32,500 nucleotides of DNA from Hyphochytrium catenoides (lineage: Eukaryota > Sar > Hyphochytriomycetes > Hyphochytriales > Hyphochytriaceae): NCBI GenBank assembly GCA_900088475.1, contig FLMG01003845.1, positions 1-32,500 of the forward strand, in the 5' to 3' direction. The number at the start of each line of letters is the position of its first letter. Positions within the stretch are counted from its first letter, which is position 1. Positions 24,081-32,500 of the stretch are shown one piece after another. Under the pieces are notes generated by a model. The model saw only the letters and a program-made list of their open reading frames with translations, did no database searches and was not told where the DNA came from. Both the position numbers and the translations under genes were made by a program.

Positions 24081-27000
24081 ATGGACCCTCTCTCTGTGCA
24101 GTTTAGCAAACGGGAGGAAGAGAAAAGAAGCCATGACGACGAAGACAACGAGGCACGAATGGCGTTCTTGGCCCTGCGGCCCGTCTGCATATCTCTAATG
24201 AAAGCCATAGCGAGTCAGAGTCCGAAGGCCATAGTTTCCCACCTTCAAAGTATGACCAGAGATATGGAGGAGATCACTCCGTCTGGCCTGAATCACTGCG
24301 CTGAGTACGTTCTTCTTCCTCTGCTGGAGGCGCTGAAGCTTCGTCAGTTCGCCGACGTGCTGGAGAGCTGCCTGCTGTGCATCCTCAGGCTCCTTGCTAG
24401 GATCGGGCCAATGAGGAACCCCAAGAGTGCATTGCCTGTGATATATAGGTGCGCCGTCCCTCTTTCTGTAAGTCCTTGCCCTTTGTCCCCTCTCTTCCAG
24501 TCTTTCTTTCTTTGTCTTTCGCTTTCTATCTTTCTTTCTGTCTCTGTCTGTCTGTCTGTCTGTCCGTGTCTCTCTTTTCTCTCTCTCCGGTCTTACTCGC
24601 CCTCGCATTGTTTATTAGTGGGAGCTCTGTCAGTGCTCGTGACAATTCGCATTTTATTCTTTAAGCTCAGCCGTTCTCTTCTCCTTTTTGCCTCTCTCTC
24701 TCTTTCTCCCGCTCGCTGGCTCAATCACTCTCTTTCTCTCAATTTTTTCTCTCCCTTCCACCTTCCTTGCTGCCTCTCCTAGCCTCTTGGACTTTCTCTC
24801 TGACGAGAAGAGAGAGCTGGCGGCAAGCACTGAAGAGCTCTGCCGCCTTTATGCCACATACTCTCTCATCGTTATGTTGGGAGAGCTCCAGGTGGACTGG
24901 TCGGCGGCAGTGGAGAAAAAAGAAGAGGTGGACGAGGAGAGGAAAGGGAAAGAGAGGGCACAATCGGAAAGAGAAGAAGAGGAGGACTTCCTGCGGGTGA
25001 CTCGGGCGTGGGAGAGAAAGAAAAGGACTATAGAATATGAACCTACGCCCCTGGGTCAGCTGCTGGCAGATCCAGAGGGAGAGCGAAGGGTTCTTCTTGG
25101 ACATCTTATTTTCACCCTCATGGAGGAGGCTGAGAAAGGACGCAACAGGTGAGCAGGCTCGACGGGTCTGGATACGTTCTTCTCTTCTCTTTCTTGCCAG
25201 CAACAATTGCTTTCATTGAGTCTCTCTAGGATGGTAATTCTCTTTCTCTATTGTCTTATCGTTCTCGTTACGTTGACCCTTTGCTTGTACGTTGCATAGC
25301 TTCTGGTGTTTCTCTCTCTGTTCCCTCTCCCTCCTTGTCCTGCTCTCTCCTCTCTTTCCTTTCTCTCGCGTGCCTCCCCTCTCACCTTGACTACTTTGCC
25401 CCTCTGCTTTCTCCCAACGTCTCTGCTCCATCATCATGAACTGTCTTTCACTCTTGATAGACAGCTCTCCGTTGCTTCTCTTCTTGCTTTGCAAGCTCTC
25501 TGTCTTTCTGTCTCGTCCTTCGAAGCCCTTGCGATGTTCCTTCCGGGCATGCTGAGCCGGTTGGGAAAGATAGCGCTTGGAGACTTTAAAAGAGGAAGTG
25601 CCATAGTTTGTGTCTCTCTCTCTGTTGTGTCTCTCTTGCTCTCTCTCCTGTTCTCCAAGGAGTCGAAGGCGCTCTTGTCGTACAGGAGAAGGGTAGGGCA
25701 GGTGCCAGACAGTCAGGAGCAAGAGACGGACGAGGAGAGGAAAAAACGATTGAGGAGCATGCTAGAAAGGGCAGTGAAAGGAGGAGACGCAGAAGAAGAG
25801 AAGAGGACAAGTGAAGAACCATTTCCTCGGCCATTTGACCCTTCCTCTAAATCTTCTACTGCGCTAGCTCTTCCATCCGTGGATCTGACGCCTGAGTGGT
25901 GGAGACTGACGGACAAAAAAATTGCCAGCCTTTTTTCTCTTCTCTCTCTTTCTCTCTCATCGAGTCCAAGCTGGACGATAAGGAAAGCGATGGCTTCTCT
26001 TTCCTCTCTTCTTCTCTCTTCTTGTACAGACACCCTCCCTTCTTCTCTCCTTCCTTCCCTCGATCTACTTGTGGAGATGGCATATGACGAAATAGATGAT
26101 GTGAGAGAGGAAGCGAGATGCACCCTGTTTCACTCTCTTCCCCTTGTCGGACCCATCCTGCCTGCGATAGAAGAGAGATTTTTGGATATAGTACTGAAGC
26201 GACTGCCTAAGTCTCTGAGGGAGGAGACAGAGGAGGGAAAGGTGGTCGGATTGGCTCATAGAGCTTGCGGTTATCTTCTTCTTCTTCAGTTCCGCGTCCA
26301 GGTACGATCAAAGATGCGAAGGAAAAGAAAGAAGTGCTATCTCCTGTTCTTTTGCACTCCTTCGGCGGCGTCCTCCCCTGAGAATAGCTGTCCCAAGGCT
26401 TTTATGTTGGTTCATTTAGTTTTAGCGCTTTCGCTCTGTGTATCTCTCTCTATCGTCTCTCCTCTCCTCTCTGTCTTTGTATCTTTGGTTTTTGCTCACT
26501 ACTCTTCTCTCTTCTCTTCTCCTCATTTTATCCTTTAGTCTCACTCTACATGCTCATGCCAAGCCCCAGCTCTGCCTCTCTCTCGAACTGTCTTCCCTCC
26601 TTTTGCTTGTATTCTTGACCCTTCGTCTCTCTATTTCCTGATTGTAGAAACTTTTCGATCTGCACATGAAAGAACTGCTTCTCGCTCTTTGTCGAGTCTT
26701 TGAGTTCGGTGCCATCGATCTACAGGTGCTGCAAGTCACCTCTCTCTCTATGGAGGAGCCATCAGAAGAGAAAGAACTGGACAAAGCGGTTCATTCTCGT
26801 CAGCCACCCAGCGAGATTCTCCAAATGAGAGACGGAGGAAGTCCGCATTCGTCCTTGTCTACATCTCTTCCCTCTTTAGAAGGGACCAGGAAGTCCCAGG
26901 CCTCTCGCTCTTGTCCCTCTTCTCCTCCAGCTTCCACCGTTCTTCCTCGTTCTAGCGATGCATACGGCTATTATCGAAAGACCATGCGTTATGTTCGAGA

Positions 27001-29413
27001 GGAGAGAACGCTTCAGGCTCTGGTGAAGCTGCCTCATCTCTTAGCGCATTTTGTGGATCTGCAGGCCCTTTCAGATGCGCTTTTAAGCTTTATTGCTGGT
27101 GAAACAGAGACTCCGATGGAGTTTCTGATGGATAATCAGAGGCTTAAAACAGCCTCACAGGACGAAGAAAGAGCGAAACGGTACAAGGTAGAAGGAGCAT
27201 TTCTTCTTTCTGAGATATTGAGGGGAGCTGCTCTGCCGGTAGAGAGTTGGCAAGTGAGTGGAGACAGTGAGGGACCTCAAAAAGTGGAACAAGGGTCAGT
27301 GTCTCTCTTCTCGTCTCTCTCTCCTGGAATGAACGTAGAGGTCGCTCGTTACATCTTGAAGTGCCTTATCTCTCTCTCCCTGTGGAGGGACGACGAAGAA
27401 GGGCCATCATCCCACTCGGCTCTCTCCTTAGTCCGGTCAGGAAGCAGAAGAAAGACTTTTGCGTCAGCAGAAGTGGAAGAAAAGAGAGAAAAGCGCAATG
27501 AAGGCTGGCAAGGAGGAGAGAAAAGAGCAACCCTCCTTGCTCTGCTTCTCGAAGCTATTGGAAATCTCTGTGAATCAGGCTTCGTTTGCCTTCTCATGGA
27601 TAAGAGAGAGAAAGAAGTAGAGGCTTGGGAGAGAGAGCTCCTGGTTCATTGTCTCTTCTTTCTTCTCGAATATGCCCACGACAGCGAAGAGAGCACCATA
27701 AGACAAGCTGCCTCCTCTTCTCTTCTCCGTCTGTCTTCCCTGTCTTCCTATTCCTCTATCGGAGAGATGCTGGGAGAGAACATGGACTATATTCTTGAAG
27801 GCATCAGCACAAGGGCCAAACTGAAGAGATATTCTGAAAGACAATCCTTTGAGAGATCTGCGCGCGCAGTGTCCAGCGCTTTAAGGTTCGCGGGGGACAT
27901 GGCAGGACCGTTGCTGAAGGATACGATCAAGATTCTCAGTGGCGCTTTGGACGATGTGGCGCTCAGGACAGGAGAGAGGGGAGAGGGAGGAAGGAGAAAG
28001 CAGGCGCACAAGGAGTCTCTCTCTCTTTTGTGGGGGATGCAGACTATCGTGAAGGCCATCGGAACGCTACATAGACAGAGATATCCAGCAGTTTATGTCA
28101 AGGCCCAGGGTAGGACGCTAGACGATCAAGAGAAAGAGAGAATCAAGGGAGAGAGTAACAAAGAAGAAGAAAGAAAGAAAGGGTGGCTTGAGAAGCTAGT
28201 CCATGAGCTGAAAGCCCTTCATCCGGACTTCTATCAGCAGGAGTGGGAGGACCAGGGGGAGGAAGAAGAAGGAGAGAAGGGAGAGAAAGAGGACCACAAT
28301 CAGGAGAAGAGAGAAGGGGAGATAGGAGAGAAAGACGACAGCGCGACGAATGAGGACGTTCTGGGCTTTGTCCTGGTAGTTGTGGAGAAGTGTTCGCTCT
28401 TTCTCTCTTCCAAGGATCTGAAGATCAAGCTGCTCTGCTTCTCTCTCCTGCGGGACTGCCTCTGGATCCTCGCAGCAGGAAGGCTAGTATCTGCCTATCA
28501 AAAGCCAATGCCAAAGGGAAGAAACAGAAGTCATGGAAGTGTGGGTACAGCTTCTTCGACTAAGGTAAGGAACGAGAATGATAAGAGAGAAATGTGGAAA
28601 ACAGAAAAAGAGTAAGGAAGAGAGAAGAAGTATGGGAGAAATACGAAGCAGAAGAAAGAGAGAGAGAAGACCAAGATACTCTTCCACTTTTTGTCTCTTG
28701 TTTCTCTCTCTTTCTCTGACTAACTGCTTCCTTTCCATTCTAGCTCGGGACGGATGAGCCTCAGGAGGAAGAGGAAGAGGAAGGAAAAGCCGATCCTCTG
28801 CTTGTCACTGCGGCGAAGCTCTGGCCGCACCTGGTCCGGCGGCTCTCTGACTCTAATCCTCTCATTACTATCGAGATCCTCTCCACAGTTGAGCTTCTTT
28901 CTCTTCTCTGCGGAGACTTTATGAGCCAAAGGATCCAATCGGACGTCTGGCCCTCGCTCTATAAGATGCTGCAGAGCTTCTCCTCCCAGCAGCCACTGAG
29001 AGAGAAAGATTCTACCTTGATCAGGAGAAAGAGACAGACACTTGACGAATTCCTCTCTCTCTCTTCGAAAGGAAGGCCTGCTCCGTGGGAGGGAGGAGGA
29101 GAGGACGAGGCGAAGTGGGAGAATAAGCTACCGAAGCTCCGTCTCCGTCTTCTTGTTTGTCTTCAGAGCCTGTGCAAGAGAAGAGAGATTGTGGCGCCAT
29201 TTGTGAGCGATCTCTGCGCTCCTCTTCTCGCATACATGCTCATGGTAAGCAGAGAGAACATAGAGAGAAGAGAGTCAGAGAGAGAGTATCTCTTTCATTA
29301 TTTTTATTGGCAGCTTCTTCTCTCTTATCAGGACTCTTTCCCAAGCTCTCTCCTATTATTCGGCTCACCTCTCCCAATGGTCGCTTTTACTTTGCTGGAT
29401 TGTCTCTTAACGG

Positions 29414-29485
<72 letters not shown>

Positions 29486-30015
29486 ATGTCGCCCCAGATA
29501 TATGTGGAAGCCGATGGGAAGGGAGAAGCCAGCAGAGAGAGAGAGATGAGCGGGAGAAAGACCGATGAGTCAGAAGGAGTAAGAGCGAGCTAGAAAGACA
29601 GAGGGAGGACGAAAGAGAAGAGTTATTGGGACCATGTTGTCCCTGTTTCTTCTTACGGCTCACTTTCACTATCTCTCTCTTTCTCTCTCTGTCCTCTCTC
29701 TCTCTCTAGGGCGACTCAAGAAAAGATCACGAGGCCATTTCCCGAATCGCTGAAGAGATATTCCTGTCTCTCCATCAGATCAACAGAGACGCGGTCTTTT
29801 TCTTTATGGCCACTGTGTCTGGCTGGAGACCGGAAAGAGAGAGAAAGGAGGGAGACAAGAGAGAGAACGTTGAGCCTGTCCTTCTCTATACCCCTCTCTC
29901 TACTTTCAGTCAGAAGCTTTCTCCTCGTGTGAGCGCCGCCTCCATGGTCTGCGGACGGGTTCTGAAGATTATTGCGGCCAAGGAGGCTGTGAACGCCTCC
30001 TCGTGGCTGACGTAA
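24081..30015 (+). CDS. TTI1: TELO2-interacting protein 1 (TTI1)-like HEAT-repeat protein
   Basis: Six exons give 1,432 aa in consistent phase: 24081-24448, 24783-25148, 25461-26301, 26648-28564, 28744-29244, 29710-30015. I start at the ATG at 24081; the frame is open to 24030 but begins with GTG there. The N-terminus LRPVCISLMKAI leading to AEYVLLPLLEAL matches the TTI1 opening. A middle block FLPGMLSRLGKIALGDFKRG (about 271-290) and a later WTIRKAMASL helix match TTI1 from memory. The C-terminus has DVWPSLYKML (near 1232) and AEEIFLSLHQINRDAVFFF. The rest is alpha-helical and HEAT-like. In animals and fungi TTI1 forms the TTT complex with TEL2 and TTI2 and assists maturation of PIKK kinases (mTOR, ATM, ATR, DNA-PKcs, SMG1, TRRAP). 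At 1,432 aa it exceeds the roughly 1,090 of human TTI1, the excess being charged insertions near 315-350, a Ser/Pro-rich one near 550-620, and an acidic one near 1050-1095. Family call is based on remembered motifs, not a search. Confidence 0.8.
24541..24566 (+). repeat. (CTGT)n microsatellite in TTI1 intron 1
   Basis: About four to five CTGT units sit within a longer pyrimidine-rich tract of intron 1 (24449-24782). Confidence 0.75.
29414..29484 (+). repeat. (GA)n microsatellite in TTI1 intron 5
   Basis: About 70 bases of nearly pure GA repeat, with one interruption, lie in the intron 29245-29709. On the sense strand this is purine-rich, unlike most introns of this and the MnmG gene, which are CT-rich. 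Confidence 0.9.
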
Positions 30016-30430
30016 AGCGGTTCAACCTCTCTTTCTCTTTTCAATGAATTTCGAGAAGAGAGAGAGGAACCAAGGGAGACTTCTACCCTCTCTCGCGTTT
30101 CGTTCGGTCGTTCTTCCCAGATCTCTTGGTTCGCATGGTGCCAATTGTGGTGCTTGCGGAGAGAGTGTCGAGAAAGGTCTGGATGGGGCTGGTGGAACCT
30201 GCACGTTAAGCAACAAAATGGAAGAGAGAGAGAGAGAGAGAAAATGAGAGAAAGAAGACTGTGGATGAGCTCTAGCCAAGCCTGGCCTTTGGATCACAAC
30301 CTCGGTCTTCGAGGTCTTGCTTGGCTCGGTATAGCTTCTCTCCTGGTCTCTTTCTCTTTACTCTCTCTCTTCGTCCTCTTGCCTGGTCGCTGCAGCGTCC
30401 ATGTCTCTCTCTCCCTCGCTTCTTGCTCAT
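30016..30430. other. Convergent 3' intergenic region between TTI1 and the zinc-finger gene
   Basis: These 415 bases lie between the two stop codons and hold both 3' untranslated regions. A short GA run is present at about 30224-30241. No gene and no canonical polyadenylation hexamer were seen. Confidence 0.5.
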
Positions 30431-31955
30431 TTACCATTGTCCGTAGAGCTGTGCGAGGACAGCGATGGCGCTCAGTATGAAGATGACGAGGAAAAAACCG
30501 CTAAGAAACTTGTCAAGGCTGCTGGTGTCTGGCTACGGCACAGGGACGGAGGGAGAGAGAGAGAGAAGAGAGCGAGATGAGAAGAGAGAGAGGAAAGAGA
30601 GAGAGAGAGAGGCAGAGAGAGAGCAAAGTAACAGACCAACGAGCCAACATGGTTAACCGTGTGACCCTAAAGGAAAGACGGCGTAGCTGCAAACAAAGGA
30701 AGGAACGGCATCGAAAGAGAAGTTCAGCCTAAGAAGAAACTCATTATAAGGTGACCGCCTCGCAGGAGACCTTTGAGAGAAAGGAAAGAGTGAAAGAACA
30801 CAGTCAGGAAACACGGAAGAGTTACATAGGAGAGAGAGTGAAAGAGAGAGAAAGAGAGAGAGACAGACTTTAGCGAGCGAGGAGAACGAGATAGACAGAA
30901 GTTAGCCACCTCGAAGATGCCTTGCGTTCTTCCGTTACAGTCGAGAGGCCTACAAATTGTTTCTTCAAAGTACGCTGGAGAGAGAGAGAGAAAGAATAAG
31001 AGAGACGAGCAGGAGGCAGTATCACAGTGAGAAGATCAATGTTATGAAGAAAGAGAGCGAGAGACGAAAGCCAGTCAGGAGAAAGGAGAGAAGAGAATGT
31101 CAGAGAGAAAGTGAAGAGAAGCAAGGGGAGATTCCCCTGGAGCTCTCTAAGAAAATAGTGGACTGAGGAGAGGAAGCTGTAGAAACGGTACCTCGGAAGC
31201 GCTGCTGGGCAACGGTTTCGTTCTTGCAGAAGCAAGCATCGCGCAGTTTCTAGAGAGAGACACAGAGAGAGAGAGATCAGAAGCAGAGCAATTTTTATTT
31301 TTTGTCTTTGTCCTTGTCTTCTTCTCTCGTAGTACTTTCTTCGTTTTCTCTCGTTATCTTTCTCACTCTTTTACTACTTCCCTCTCTCTTCTCATCTCTC
31401 TCTGTTTCCTTTCTCTCCCTCTCTCCGTCTCCTCTCTGTCTACGGTCTCCTCTCTCTCTTCTTTATTTTCCTTCTTCTTTGATTCTACGTTCTCTCCTTC
31501 CTCCTTGTCTTACCTCCTTTGCACTCTCTTCTTCCACCTTTCTCTTTCTCTTCGCTTTCTCTCTTTCTAGTTCAAGCTCTCGTGCACTCTCTCTGTCTCT
31601 CTCTGTCTCTCTCCCATATCATCCGACGTCCTTGTGTTTCTCCCTTGAATGCGTCTCTCTCTCTCTCTCTCTCTCTCTTGGTCGGGATCTAGTTACCTTG
31701 CACTTTGCTTTGATCTGTCTCATTCTCTCTTCCCTGCATGGAAGAGAGCTCTCCGGAGAGAGAGAGCAGCCGAGGATATCGCAATAGGAAGAAAGACACA
31801 CTGGAGCGCGGTCCCCAAGCTGGGAGTGGGAGGAAGGGGAGAGAGAGTGAGTGAGAGAGGAAGAGAGAGCGAGAAAGGAAGAGAGAAAGAAGAAGAAGAA
31901 GAGAGCGAGATACAAGAGAGCGAAGGTCAAGATGTGAGGACGTTCAGAAGATAAC

Positions 31956-32016
<61 letters not shown>

Positions 32017-32500
32017 TAGAAAAGGGGAGGGAACGCAAAAGAGAGATGCGCCAGATGAGGAGGGAGAAGGAGGAAAACAGAGTGAGAGAGAGAAGGGAAA
32101 GTGCGCCTTGGGGGCAAGAAGAGAGAAGCCGGAGAGAGAGGCAGCGGCAGCGGAAGGGAAGAGAGGCAGAGACAAGTGAAAAGAGAGAGACGTGATGAGT
32201 AGATGAGAGAGAAGAGGGAGAAACAGTCACCTGTACTAGCCTCTCGCTATGTTTGTTCTGGAGATGTCTGTCCATGTAGAGCTCCGAGCGGAAGACTTTG
32301 CCACAAAGGCCACAGCGCCAATTTCCATTGAGAAGCTGTGCCTTGGATTCCTCCTGCAGAGACAGAGAGCGTCACCGAGAGAAATCCAATAGTCTTCAAA
32401 ATTGGGAAATCTTCGTCTGAGAAAGATCACAATAAAAGAGCAGATTAGATAGAGTTTTTACCTGGTCTTTATAGAGATCAAGAGAGGGAGAGAGAGGACA
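30431..32500 (-). CDS. C2H2 zinc-finger, Cys-rich protein with C-terminal membrane anchor (5' end outside window)
   Basis: Six minus-strand exons in 5' to 3' order keep frame: 32500-32462 (partial), 32353-32231, 31819-31697, 31249-31192, 30974-30910, 30532-30431. The product has one C2H2 finger (WRCGLCGKVFRSELYMDRH, then LQNKH; C-x2-C-x12-H-x4-H). It is followed by a Cys-rich segment with CLSSYCDILGC, KCKKLRDACFCK, and AYFEETICRPLDC. The last exon encodes one transmembrane helix (about FLSGFFLVIFILSAIAVLAQ) and a short tail ending QLYGQW before TAA. From memory, the order finger, CLxxxC-like motif, Cys-rich block and C-terminal membrane helix resembles an uncharacterised plant C2H2 family. 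A single finger plus an anchor argues against a classical soluble DNA-binding factor. The first partial exon, and the junction from 30910 to 30532 (donor GTGGCT), are the weakest parts. No symbol is assigned. Confidence 0.7.
31961..32013 (-). repeat. (GA/TC)n microsatellite in a zinc-finger-gene intron
   Basis: Over 50 bases of pure GA repeat on the plus strand (TC in the sense of the minus-strand gene) lie in the intron 31820-32230. Flanking sequence is also purine-biased on the plus strand. Confidence 0.9.

Noticed and set aside
29157-29549. 130-codon frame ending in Arg/Glu repeats
   Set aside because: It arises from the GA microsatellite in TTI1 intron 5 and an out-of-frame reading of exon 5.
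31619-32275. Single 218-codon frame for the zinc-finger region
   Set aside because: It reads through two introns as Ser/Leu repeats from the (TC)n tract; the spliced exons preserve family-like motifs instead.

Overview
The window reads as nuclear DNA of a unicellular, intron-rich eukaryote, probably a protist or alga; I cannot name the lineage. The grounds are: 30 inferred GT-AG introns of about 100-465 nt in four genes, an RS-rich spliceosomal kinase, a TTT-complex subunit, a mitochondrially targeted tRNA-modification enzyme, abundant CT/GA microsatellites, and remnants of an LTR retrotransposon. No rRNA, tRNA, CRISPR or bacterial operon was found.

Layout. 1-2960 is repeat-rich and holds two LTR-like copies in opposite orientation. 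2963-5785 (-) is a long uninterrupted frame for a large unrecognised multi-pass membrane protein. 5997-6592 (+) is purine-rich with exon-like pieces but no convincing gene model. 7539-7900 is a diverged tandem duplication. 8094-9086 (-) is a rhodanese-fold protein lacking the catalytic Cys. 9087-13212 is gene-poor.

The right half is gene-dense. MnmG/MTO1 (13213-18996, +, 15 exons) converges on the PRP4 splicing kinase (19319-22896, -, 7 exons). PRP4 diverges across 1.2 kb from a TTI1-like HEAT-repeat protein (24081-30015, +, 6 exons). TTI1 converges on a C2H2 zinc-finger/Cys-rich protein with a C-terminal membrane anchor (30431 to beyond 32500, -, 6 exons seen).

The four right-hand genes were rebuilt by joining exons at GT-AG sites so that reading phase and family motifs continue across every junction. 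Their roles are general cellular ones (mitochondrial tRNA wobble modification, pre-mRNA splicing, PIKK kinase maturation); nothing suggests a shared pathway or gene cluster. I found no convincing novel multi-gene system. The items most worth a second look are the intronless membrane protein, the pseudo-rhodanese, the zinc-finger membrane protein and the duplicated short frame.
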